The notes under the pieces are model-generated. The model saw only the letters and a list, made by a program, of their open reading frames with translations, made no database searches and had not been told where the DNA came from. From the NCBI RefSeq assembly GCF_003289955.1, contig NZ_QLZR01000002.1, forward strand, positions 62,001-126,000: 64,000 nt of DNA, in the 5' to 3' direction. The position numbers were made by a program, and so were the translations under genes. Of this stretch, positions 1-7,236 are shown piece by piece. The first letter of the stretch is position 1, and each line of letters starts with the position of its first letter. This DNA is from Planococcus halotolerans (GTDB lineage Bacteria; Bacillota; Bacilli; Bacillales_A; Planococcaceae).

Positions 1-168
1 CATGCCCATAAGGTTACTGGCATCCACTATCTCCAAATAATCATCTTCCTCGAATTCGGCATTTTTCGAAGGCTGTAAGCTGCCTGGATCAGTTGATCCT
101 TGGGTTTGCCCACAACCCGCAAGTATTATTACAGCTAGCGAAACTGCAAACACCGTGCTCCTCTTCAT
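1..168 (-). CDS. Lipoprotein, N-terminal fragment
   Basis: The gene starts at 168 and runs off the left edge, so only the first 56 codons are visible. The N-terminus has two basic residues, a hydrophobic stretch and the lipobox LAGC, so the protein should be lipidated on a cysteine at about residue 19 and anchored outside the membrane. After the cysteine comes a Gln/Ser/Pro-rich linker and an acidic stretch. An AAAGGGGTGG ribosome site lies 8 bases upstream of the ATG. The visible part does not identify a family. Confidence 0.7.
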   Translation of the reverse strand, partial: MKRSTVFAVSLAVIILAGCGQTQGSTDPGSLQPSKNAEFEEDDYLEIVDASNLMGM

Positions 169-262
169 ATAACCATCCACCCCTTTAAGGATTAGACTGT
201 CAATTTTGGCAAAAGTTACAGCGGCAAGCAGATTCTTTAGGAAATGAAATATCTTTGCCAAC

Positions 263-293
263 TAAAAAACCGCACCGGACACATCCGATGCGG
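263..293 (-). terminator. Intrinsic terminator of the 329-1189 stress gene
   Basis: On the minus strand a 10-bp stem (CCGCATCGGA / TCCGGTGCGG, one G-T wobble) with a TGTG loop is followed by TTTTTT. It lies just beyond the stop of the stress-protein gene. Confidence 0.85.
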
Positions 294-328
294 CACCTTG
301 CAGTATTCTATTGTTTTATTCTGATGGC

Positions 329-1189
329 TTATAAGCCTCTTTTATTGTCCTTGTCGTTAAACAAGCCTTTATTGGCATTATTGTCTTCATCGATATCCGC
401 TTCTTCACGGCGGACAGTCTCGCTGACATGTTCTGTATCTTTGACTTTGCGTTTACCGACAACCAATTCCTCGCTGACGACATCGTCTTTGGATACATTT
501 ACGCGTTCTTCATTGACATCGACATGGATGGAGTCGTTGCCATCCAGTCCGTCTCGGCCAGTGAGGCCGGATCCGGACTCTTCGTTTACCGGACGGCGTT
601 CCACGTAAACCTCTTCATGCTCAACAGGCACATCAATCGATTGTTCTTCTTCCACAACATGTTTCCCGACATTTACTTCACCAGTCTGCACACGTTCTTT
701 ATCAACATTCAAGCGTTCTTCATGAAGTTTGAGACTTTCTTCATCAGTGCCAGTGCCAGAGTAATTGTCGCGGCTTAGATCACTGCCTGTATCTGTACCA
801 GTTCTGCTTCCTGTGCCATACGTCCCTGACGAGCCAGCGAAATCCTGGTCAACGTATAAAAGGATACGGCCATTTTCAACCTGGCTGCTGTAATCCGTAT
901 CGCGCGTGTTATCATCGCTGACATTGCGATATGAGCTTCTTTCCGTATCGTCGCTGGAGAATAGATTGGTGAATTTATCTTTCCAATTACTGTCTTTATC
1001 ACCGGAAGTGATATTTGTTCTTGTTTTGTCCTGAAGAGTATCGATATTCGCGCCGTCTTTGGCGACAACATACATATCCTCTTCACGGTAACCTTGTTCT
1101 TTCAGTTGTTCAATTTTCTTGAAGACTTGCGCCTGCAGTTCAAATGTTCCTACCAATTTGTCGTTGTTGTTATTATTATTGTTCACCAT
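329..1189 (-). CDS. GSP17M-YsnF/AvaK fusion stress protein, copy 1
   Basis: About 286 residues. After an Asn run of seven, residues ~9-105 resemble the general stress protein 17M (YflT) domain (KLVGTFELQAQV..KIEQLKEQGY). Residues ~150-285 resemble the YsnF/AvaK DUF2382 domain, with paired strands such as ERVQTGEVNVGKHVVEE. A Gly/Ser/Thr/Asp-rich linker joins them. The reading frame extends further upstream, but that stretch contains the promoter; the ATG at 1189 has GGAGG 7 bases before it (an ATG at 1192 is the alternative). In Bacillus subtilis, YflT and YsnF are SigB-regulon proteins of unclear biochemical function. The gene is a paralogue of the one at 1315-2172 and has its own promoter and terminator. 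Probably cytoplasmic. Confidence 0.85.
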   Translation of the reverse strand: MVNNNNNNNDKLVGTFELQAQVFKKIEQLKEQGYREEDMYVVAKDGANIDTLQDKTRTNITSGDKDSNWKDKFTNLFSSDDTERSSYRNVSDDNTRDTDYSSQVENGRILLYVDQDFAGSSGTYGTGSRTGTDTGSDLSRDNYSGTGTDEESLKLHEERLNVDKERVQTGEVNVGKHVVEEEQSIDVPVEHEEVYVERRPVNEESGSGLTGRDGLDGNDSIHVDVNEERVNVSKDDVVSEELVVGKRKVKDTEHVSETVRREEADIDEDNNANKGLFNDKDNKRGL

Positions 1190-1244
1190 CATAAAACCTC
1201 CAATTAAATTGATGTGTCTTCTTTCTGATGAATCTAGTATTTGT

Positions 1245-1269
1245 GTACCCTTTGGCATTCCTGATAAAC
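1245..1269 (-). promoter_or_regulatory. SigB-type promoter for stress gene copy 1
   Basis: On the minus strand GTTTAT (1264-1269) and GGGTAC (1245-1250) are separated by 13 bases, close to the SigB consensus GTTTAA-N12-15-GGGTAT. The spacer ends in AATGCCAAA, almost the same as at the neighbouring paralogue's promoter. Confidence 0.7.
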
Positions 1270-1314
1270 ATCCAGGCCGCACGAGGCCCTCTCTTATAAG
1301 GTTTCTGCAGAATC

Positions 1315-2172
1315 TTACTTTCTAGTACTGCCGTTCGGCGGCAGGTCACTGTCATCAATATCAACTTCTTCACGGCGGACAGTTTCGGAGATGTGCTCGG
1401 TTTCGTTTATTTTCCGTTTAGTTACCACAATCTCTTCTGTTACCACTTCTTTTTTCGTTACAACCAGCCGTTCCTCAACAACCGGTATATGAAGTTCATC
1501 CCCTACCTGATAGGGCTCTCTTCTAATTTCCTCATCCGGGTTTCCGTTATCCGCAACCGGCCGTCTTTCCACCACGACGTCATCCCGTTCAACCGGAACA
1601 TCCATATGCTGCTGTTCTTCCACTATCCGTTTATTGACATTAATTTCTCCGGTCTGCACACGCTCTTTATGAACTTGCAGTTGTTCTTCATGCAATAATA
1701 AGCTTTCTTCATCTGTACCCGACAGCTTTCTGCGCCGTTCTGTCCGGCTCATTTTTGGAGTTTCTGCGTATTCTCCGGCAGAGTTGTTTGAAACTCCCGC
1801 TGCAGAAATTCCTGCATCCCTATCTGATTCGTCATAAACTTCGTCGTCCGCAAACAGAAAGATTTCACCGTTTTCAATGCGGCGGTTAAAATCTTCAGCC
1901 TCTTCGCTGCTGAAGCCCATTTCTTCAAAGACATTCCTTAACGAATGGTTGCCTGAAAACATTTCTTTGAACTTATCGATCCATTCTCCGTCCTGTTCCG
2001 TACTGAAATGGACTTCCGAGTAAGATCGCAAGGCATTTATCTGTTCATTGTCTTTCGCAATAACATACATATTGTCTGATGGATAACCCTCATTTTTCAA
2101 TTCTTCTATTTTTTCTTGAACCTCCATTTGGCCGCCAAAAAAACCGAATAGCTTATTGCCTTTTTTATCCAT
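1315..2172 (-). CDS. GSP17M-YsnF/AvaK fusion stress protein, copy 2
   Basis: 285 residues with the same two-domain plan as the gene downstream: an N-terminal GSP17M-like domain (residues ~5-95, KIEELKNEGYPSDNMYVIAKD) and a C-terminal YsnF-like DUF2382 domain (from about residue 150, LLLHEEQLQVHKERVQTGE). The C-terminal halves of the two proteins are more alike than the linkers. GGAGG lies 10 bases before the ATG. I see no clear terminator between this gene and copy 1, so read-through is possible, but both have their own SigB-like promoter. A tandem duplication is the likely origin. Confidence 0.85.
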   Translation of the reverse strand: MDKKGNKLFGFFGGQMEVQEKIEELKNEGYPSDNMYVIAKDNEQINALRSYSEVHFSTEQDGEWIDKFKEMFSGNHSLRNVFEEMGFSSEEAEDFNRRIENGEIFLFADDEVYDESDRDAGISAAGVSNNSAGEYAETPKMSRTERRRKLSGTDEESLLLHEEQLQVHKERVQTGEINVNKRIVEEQQHMDVPVERDDVVVERRPVADNGNPDEEIRREPYQVGDELHIPVVEERLVVTKKEVVTEEIVVTKRKINETEHISETVRREEVDIDDSDLPPNGSTRK

Positions 2173-2225
2173 TGAGTAATTACCTCCAACAATCGATTTT
2201 TACTGCATATACCCGTATAGATTCA

Positions 2226-2251
2226 CTACCCTTTGCCATTTCAATCAAAAC
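2226..2251 (-). promoter_or_regulatory. SigB-type promoter for stress gene copy 2
   Basis: On the minus strand GTTTTG (2246-2251), a 14-base spacer and GGGTAG (2226-2231) precede the gene by about 55 bases. The spacer end and -10 (AATGGCAAAGGGTA) parallel the copy 1 promoter, which suggests the promoter was duplicated with the gene. Confidence 0.55.
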
Positions 2252-2273
2252 TACTGTAAGTTGTCCGCACAAT

Positions 2274-2302
2274 CAAAAAAGCCTTCCCGACTAAGGGAAG
2301 GC
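2274..2302 (-). terminator. Intrinsic terminator of the VWA gene
   Basis: An 8-bp perfect stem GCCTTCCC/GGGAAGGC followed on the minus strand by TTTTTT, 15 bases past the VWA stop codon. Confidence 0.88.
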
Positions 2303-2316
2303 TTCGTTCAGCATCA

Positions 2317-2967
2317 CTATTTCTTTGCCCGTGACTTGTAATCTTTCTCAATATCTTTCTTCCAATCGCGGTCGAGGGATTTTCCGGTACGGAATGAAGC
2401 CACAGCTTCGGACAGGACCTGGTAGTTCAGCTGCGTCCCTTCCGCATCTGCATGATATTCCACAGCGAATTCTTCTCCCACGCCGAATTGCTGCGCGGTG
2501 GCGACGGCATCGATATTGGCTCCAAGAAAAATGAATTCCCAGTTGAATTTCTGTTTTTGCCTGCCAATCATTTCAAGGATTTTTTTATAATTGTATTCGC
2601 AGCTCGCGTTCTCCATCCCGTCAGTCGTTATTACGAACATCACTTTGTCCGCCCGCTCCTCTTCAGAAGTCCGTTTTTGTGCATTCCCTATTTTTTGGAT
2701 AGAAGAGCCGATGGCGTCCAGAAGCGCCGTTGTACCGCCCACTTCATAGTCCTCTTCAGTCAGAGGAGAAATCCCTTTCAGGTTGATGCGGTCATGAAGC
2801 AATTCATAGGACTGATTAAACAGCACCGTTGTGACGCGGACATCACCTTCCAGTTTGCGCTGCTTTTCAATCAAAGCATTAAATCCGCCAATAGTGTCTT
2901 TTTCCAGTCCAGCCATCGAACCGCTCTTGTCGAGTATGAACACCAATTCCGTCATTTCATTCTTCAT
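2317..2967 (-). CDS. VWA-domain protein (TerY-like)
   Basis: 216 residues, essentially one von Willebrand A domain. The metal-ion-dependent adhesion site is complete: DKSGS at residues 13-17, the threonine in GGTTALLDA, and the aspartate of TTDGMEN. There is no signal peptide or membrane segment, so it should be cytoplasmic and bind a partner through a divalent metal. GAGGAGG lies upstream of the ATG at 2967. It is the last gene of a probable operon HD hydrolase - macro protein - VWA, 81 bases after the macro gene, with its own terminator. It resembles the small VWA proteins of tellurite/stress (Ter) systems, but no TerD gene is present here. Confidence 0.8.
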   Translation of the reverse strand: MKNEMTELVFILDKSGSMAGLEKDTIGGFNALIEKQRKLEGDVRVTTVLFNQSYELLHDRINLKGISPLTEEDYEVGGTTALLDAIGSSIQKIGNAQKRTSEEERADKVMFVITTDGMENASCEYNYKKILEMIGRQKQKFNWEFIFLGANIDAVATAQQFGVGEEFAVEYHADAEGTQLNYQVLSEAVASFRTGKSLDRDWKKDIEKDYKSRAKK

Positions 2968-3048
2968 TTTAAATTCCTCCTCAAGTTTTATGAACAACTT
3001 AAGGATACGATTTTCATCTAGGCGATTGGTCGCTTTGGAAGCGACATT

Positions 3049-4047
3049 TCAGGAACCGAGCAAAACCTGGTCAAATGCAAATAAAGCCTCGTTGATCTCA
3101 TGGACTTTATAATTTTCCCGTTCGATAAAATACATGATGATCAAATCGAATTTATGGCTGCGCGACAACCTGTAACCCGCTTTTTCAAGCAAGTCTTCTG
3201 TTTCCTGCAAATCCAGTTCAAGTGCCACAGCAAAGGCGATGATCGTTTTTTTCATGGGCGTATAGCCGGGGGAATTGCGTATTTTCGAAAAAAGCTTCCG
3301 GTCGATATTGGCCTTTTTATAGGTTTCTGCATCCGTCATCTCTTTTTCGTCGATATAACGGAAGAGGCGTTCCGAAAAAGATTCGTCCACATTTTTCAAC
3401 ACGTCCTCCAGGCTGAGATCCATGGCGGACTCCAGTTTGAACTCCTGTTCCAGATTCTGCGAAATGATTTCGTCTCTAATAATACGTTTACGGCGCGGAT
3501 ACCGTCTCTCCAGCGCATCCACTTGATGTTCATCGATATAGGCTTCTATCGAATCGAATAATGTACTGCTGATGCTGAAAGATTGTTTATCGAATACGAC
3601 AAGATAAACATCCATTTCATGGTGCATCAGAAATGACTCGATTTCCCCAATTGCCACTTTCAATGCGGCTTCTTTGGGATATCCGTAAATTCCTGTGGAA
3701 ATCAAAGGGAATGCGATTGACTGGCAGCCGAGCGATTCTGCCAGTTCGAGAGAATTCCTGTAACTATTACGGAGCAGCCTTTCTTCATTATGGGAGCCAC
3801 CTTGCCAAACGGGTCCAACGGTATGAATGATGAAATCAGCATTGAGTACAAAAGCCTCTGTGTGAACCGCTTCACCGACAGGACAATAGCCAATCCTGTC
3901 ACACGCCTGCTGCAGCTCGCTTGCCCCAGCAGCTTTGAATATGGCACCACAAACGCCCCCGCCCATTTTCAAGCCCGAGTTGGCCGCATTGACGATGGCA
4001 TCTACAATCATTTTAGTTATATCGTTCCGTACTATTTCCAGTGGCAT
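3049..4047 (-). CDS. Macro-domain protein with C-terminal helical/HTH-like region
   Basis: 332 residues. Residues ~1-165 form a macro domain (ADP-ribose or O-acetyl-ADP-ribose binding/hydrolysis), with NAANSGLKMGGGVCGAIFKAAG (the NAAN and Gly-rich loops) and ISTGIYGYP. Residues ~190-332 form a second, mostly helical region with LFSKIRNSPGYTPMKKTIIAFAVALELDLQETEDLLEKAGY, which looks like a Cro/C1-type helix-turn-helix. The combination suggests an ADP-ribose-sensing regulator or adaptor rather than a stand-alone enzyme, but that is inference. AAAGGGG lies 9 bases before the ATG. It sits 33 bases after the HD gene and before the VWA gene, all on the minus strand. Confidence 0.8.
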   Translation of the reverse strand: MPLEIVRNDITKMIVDAIVNAANSGLKMGGGVCGAIFKAAGASELQQACDRIGYCPVGEAVHTEAFVLNADFIIHTVGPVWQGGSHNEERLLRNSYRNSLELAESLGCQSIAFPLISTGIYGYPKEAALKVAIGEIESFLMHHEMDVYLVVFDKQSFSISSTLFDSIEAYIDEHQVDALERRYPRRKRIIRDEIISQNLEQEFKLESAMDLSLEDVLKNVDESFSERLFRYIDEKEMTDAETYKKANIDRKLFSKIRNSPGYTPMKKTIIAFAVALELDLQETEDLLEKAGYRLSRSHKFDLIIMYFIERENYKVHEINEALFAFDQVLLGS

Positions 4048-4080
4048 GATTTTATCCCCTTTGAGCTTTTTCAGTTTTCT

Positions 4081-4941
4081 TTATTTTCTTTTATAGTACA
4101 GTTTAAAATACTCCAGAAAAGTTTCATCATCCCAACCGAGGCGGAATTTCATTTCATGGTAATAAGAATAGATAAAAAGGTCATCTTCAACATGAGGGGC
4201 CATTTCCATTCCAGCTTCTTTAAGCAGGTTCAGAATGGAATCCGGTGCTTCTTTGTCCAATTGGTCTCCTGCAGCTTGTTGCATTTCTGCGCTGAAATCC
4301 AGAAGATGCGATTCCCGTAAATCTTCCTCTGCAGATGATCTATCCGAATGGATGCTGTCAAAAAGCAAGCGTATATCATGATGTGTCAGCCTTTTTTTGC
4401 CGATAAAGAGCTCGTTCGTCTCTTCTTCCAGCTTTCTTATGAGTGGCACTTCCCTTTTCTTTTCACTCACTGCACGGCTGATGCTCATGTAATACCAGCA
4501 TTGTTCCCGTTTCCCTCTATTGAACCGGCTCCAGATGCTGTCGCCGAACTTCCTCGCATCGACATGAATGGACCGCAGATTATGCAGTTTGTCAGCCAAT
4601 ATCAAATACAATTCGCTTGTCGAGTGATTGGGCAAGTTGGCAATGGTGTGCTGTTTACGCATTTCCCAAGACTGGGATTTATCCTTTTCGGAAGCAGCCT
4701 TTACCAGCATCAAAATTTCTTCGCCGAAGTTCTTGAACAATTCTTCTTCCGTTGTTTCCGTATCTTCCAGCGTATCGTGCAATAATCCCGCAGCAATTGT
4801 CTCTTCAGGCTGTTTTTCTTCCATAAGAATCATGGCCACACCATATGGATGTGTAATATATGGTATGTGGGTCCCTTTCCGGTACTGTCCGTCATGTTTG
4901 ACAGCTGCAAAACAGGCGGCCTTTTCGATCAGCTGATTCAT
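4081..4941 (-). CDS. HD-domain (p)ppGpp-hydrolase-like protein
   Basis: 286 residues. The first ~170 residues match the small alarmone hydrolase (SpoT/MESH1) type of HD domain: H31 in PYITHP, HD at 55-56 in AGLLHDTLEDT, then ADKLHNLRSI with the last metal aspartate. There is no synthetase domain and no TGS or ACT domain. The C-terminal ~110 residues (after ELFIGKKRLTHHD) are an extra helical region I do not recognise. The likely reaction is hydrolysis of a 3'-pyrophosphorylated nucleotide, though other nucleotides are possible. GGAGGGG lies before the ATG. First gene of the probable HD - macro - VWA operon. Confidence 0.75.
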   Translation of the reverse strand: MNQLIEKAACFAAVKHDGQYRKGTHIPYITHPYGVAMILMEEKQPEETIAAGLLHDTLEDTETTEEELFKNFGEEILMLVKAASEKDKSQSWEMRKQHTIANLPNHSTSELYLILADKLHNLRSIHVDARKFGDSIWSRFNRGKREQCWYYMSISRAVSEKKREVPLIRKLEEETNELFIGKKRLTHHDIRLLFDSIHSDRSSAEEDLRESHLLDFSAEMQQAAGDQLDKEAPDSILNLLKEAGMEMAPHVEDDLFIYSYYHEMKFRLGWDDETFLEYFKLYYKRK

Positions 4942-5104
4942 ACTGCCCCTCCATTCTTCTCGCCAGAATACATTTTATTCCTTTAATCTTATCATAATAA
5001 AAGTTCCATATATTAAATAAAGTATCACCTATACAATTATTTACAGACAATTCAATCAAATAAGTTTATACTAAAATTGCAATATATTTGAAAGGGGAAT
5101 GTCC

Positions 5105-5842
5105 ATGAATAAAGCAGCAAAATCATTAGCAGTTATTCTTTTGGCAACATCCATTATTTCACCTGCCGCGTCAGCTAAAAGTGACCAGGCTAAGGAATCG
5201 TTGGTAGCTCTCGGAGATTCGATCCCATTCGGTTATAACCTCGGCCAAACCAACCAGAATCCTTCCAAAGCAGCTTACCCATATTTAATCGGAGCTGAAG
5301 AAGACTTGCGGGTCCGCAATCTGGGAATACCGGGTTGGCAAAGCGAACAGCTGCTGGGTGCCCTGGAAGATGAACAGAAGTACCGCCAGGCCATCAGCCA
5401 TGCAGATTATGTCGTGATTACAATCGGCAATAATGACCTGCTCCAGATTCTTCGCGAAGCTGGCGAAGAAAGTGGAGGCAATCAAGCGCAGTTCCAGCAG
5501 TTGCTGGTGCAAAAGCTCCAAGCGGATGATGTCTTTGCCAATATCGCTGCCGCTATTGCAGAAACCCGCTCTCTGACAGATGCACCGATTGTACTTTATA
5601 ACGTATACAATCCGTTCCAATTAACCGATCAGCTTCATTATGTTGCGGATGCCATCCTGCCTGGCATCAACCAGACCTTTGCAGCTTTGGCCGCTTCCAG
5701 TGAAAATGTTTATCTTGCAGATGCCTATACAGCTTTCGGTGACAACCAGGCGGCTTATGTCATCCAGGGTGATATCCACCCGACTGCTGCTGGACAACAG
5801 GTTCTGGCTGATATCGGAATTACCGCTTTTGGTCTCGAATAA
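5105..5842 (+). CDS. Secreted SGNH/GDSL hydrolase
   Basis: 245 residues with a cleavable signal peptide ending near ASA/KS (residue ~24). The SGNH blocks are all visible: ALGDS (nucleophile serine), GIPGW (block II glycine), TIGNNDLL (block III Asn) and DIHPTAAGQ (block V Asp and His). The protein should be an exported esterase, lipase or deacetylase; the substrate is unknown. The ATG at 5105 is preferred over 5099 because AAAGGGG is 7 bases upstream. It stands alone and is terminated by a strong hairpin. A lipoprotein paralogue lies at 22248-22973, similar over the whole mature length. Confidence 0.87.
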   Translation: MNKAAKSLAVILLATSIISPAASAKSDQAKESLVALGDSIPFGYNLGQTNQNPSKAAYPYLIGAEEDLRVRNLGIPGWQSEQLLGALEDEQKYRQAISHADYVVITIGNNDLLQILREAGEESGGNQAQFQQLLVQKLQADDVFANIAAAIAETRSLTDAPIVLYNVYNPFQLTDQLHYVADAILPGINQTFAALAASSENVYLADAYTAFGDNQAAYVIQGDIHPTAAGQQVLADIGITAFGLE

Positions 5843-5848
5843 TATTAA

Positions 5849-5885
5849 AAGCTCCAATCCCAAGAACGGGATTGGAGCTTTTTTG
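5849..5885. terminator. Bidirectional terminator between SGNH hydrolase and antiporter
   Basis: A 13-bp perfect stem (AAGCTCCAATCCC/GGGATTGGAGCTT) with a 6-base loop is followed by T's on the plus strand. The minus-strand side is also U-rich. The flanking genes are convergent. Confidence 0.88.
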
Positions 5886-5906
5886 CTGTCATTAATAATT
5901 CAGCAA

Positions 5907-7106
5907 TTACTGCAGATTCTTGAGTACTTTCGATAATGGATAAATTCCGACACTCTGGATGACTAACGACAGAAGGATAACGGCAAATGACAGCGATACT
6001 AAAATTTCATCTTTTCCCGATGCCGCTTCCTCAAGCCAAAGCAGTAAAGCAACCGACATAGCCCCTTTTATGCCTGACCATGCTGTAAGGGTGACCGTAG
6101 AAAAATCGTTTTTGAATTCATGGCGCCACGCTGGCACCCCGTAGATAAATATCCCGATAACAATATAGCGGACGATGATGGACAACACAAATACAATAAT
6201 TGCAAACAACCAACCCGAAAATGCAAGATAATCTGCGCCGCGTATACCGATTAAAAGAAACAGTACCGCGAGAAGCACGGGAGTCGCTATATCCCAGAAA
6301 CCATCAAGCGATTTCTTTAAATTATCTTCTTTAATTTCCTTGCTCATTTCGTACGATACAAAAATACCTGCTGCGACCGTAGCCAAAACACCCGATACGC
6401 CAATCGCTTCACCGATGTAAAAAGCACCATAAGCACCAACGACACTTAACATGACCTGATACTTTTTATCTTTCGTATAGCGGATTGTTTTACTCATGAG
6501 CCAACCGATAACAATACCCAGCAGTATGCCGCCTATTGACACCAATAGAAGTTCAGAGACGAATTTGCCGACGGAAAAGCCGCCCCCGGTTTGGAACATC
6601 GTCAGGAAAATTGTAAAAAAGACGATGCTGGTACCGTCATTGATCATCGACTCACCTTCCACTACATCGGCAATCTGCTCTGCCCCGCTGCTTTCCTTCA
6701 AAATTGTTGTAACGGAGACCGGGTCAGTCGGCGCTAATATCGCAGCCAGCAGGAAAGCTGCCGTAAACGATAGCGCCGTAAACATCGTTCCAGCAAAGTA
6801 GATTGATAACCCAAGCAGGAATACGGTAGCAATCATGCCCAGCGTACTTAATGTGATGATAATGCCTGCATTTTCCTTTAATTGTTTTAACGGAAATTGG
6901 TAAGCTGATGTAAACAGGATGGCTGGAAGAAATACATTAAAGATGATATCTTTGGAAATATTAAACCCCTCAAAATAAGGGATGAAGGATAAGCCCAGTC
7001 CTATTGCGACCAAAACTACCGGAACCGGAAAGAAATTCTTTTTGATATCGATTGTGTAGACAATATATCCGATGAACAACAGAATCAGCAATTGATGTGT
7101 ATACAC
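5907..7106 (-). CDS. CPA1-family Na+(K+)/H+ antiporter (NhaP-type)
   Basis: 399 residues, about 12 hydrophobic segments. Family signatures are LAPTDPVSV in the fifth-sixth segment region and VEGESMINDGTSIV, which carries the ND pair expected to bind the cation in electroneutral CPA1 exchangers. The length is that of the membrane domain only, without a C-terminal TrkA or cyclic-nucleotide domain. It starts with GTG, with GGGGAG 4 bases upstream. It stands alone and converges on the SGNH gene. Role inferred: pH and salt homeostasis. Confidence 0.87.
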   Translation of the reverse strand: MYTHQLLILLFIGYIVYTIDIKKNFFPVPVVLVAIGLGLSFIPYFEGFNISKDIIFNVFLPAILFTSAYQFPLKQLKENAGIIITLSTLGMIATVFLLGLSIYFAGTMFTALSFTAAFLLAAILAPTDPVSVTTILKESSGAEQIADVVEGESMINDGTSIVFFTIFLTMFQTGGGFSVGKFVSELLLVSIGGILLGIVIGWLMSKTIRYTKDKKYQVMLSVVGAYGAFYIGEAIGVSGVLATVAAGIFVSYEMSKEIKEDNLKKSLDGFWDIATPVLLAVLFLLIGIRGADYLAFSGWLFAIIVFVLSIIVRYIVIGIFIYGVPAWRHEFKNDFSTVTLTAWSGIKGAMSVALLLWLEEAASGKDEILVSLSFAVILLSLVIQSVGIYPLSKVLKNLQ

Positions 7107-7177
7107 TGTACTCCCCTTCTTCCATATTTGTATAACATCTTTAATTCCTATAGCCTATCCGTTGGAAATAAAACATG

Positions 7178-7221
7178 AAAAAACCGCTTCCTCCACATTT
7201 TAATGAAGGAAAGCGGTTTTC
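7178..7221 (-). terminator. Terminator of the M6 protease gene
   Basis: On the minus strand AACCGCTT..CCTTCA pairs with TGGAGGAAGCGGTT, followed by TTTTTTC. It lies 15 bases after the stop. Confidence 0.82.
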
Positions 7222-7236
7222 GGTTGAACAATCGGG

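Noticed and set aside
329-1282. A start for stress gene copy 1 at 1282
   Set aside because: The extra 30 codons contain the SigB-type promoter and have no ribosome site; ATG 1189 has GGAGG at good spacing.
4348-4785. Long plus-strand frames opposite the HD gene
   Set aside because: They are antisense to a motif-bearing gene, lack ribosome sites and have skewed composition.
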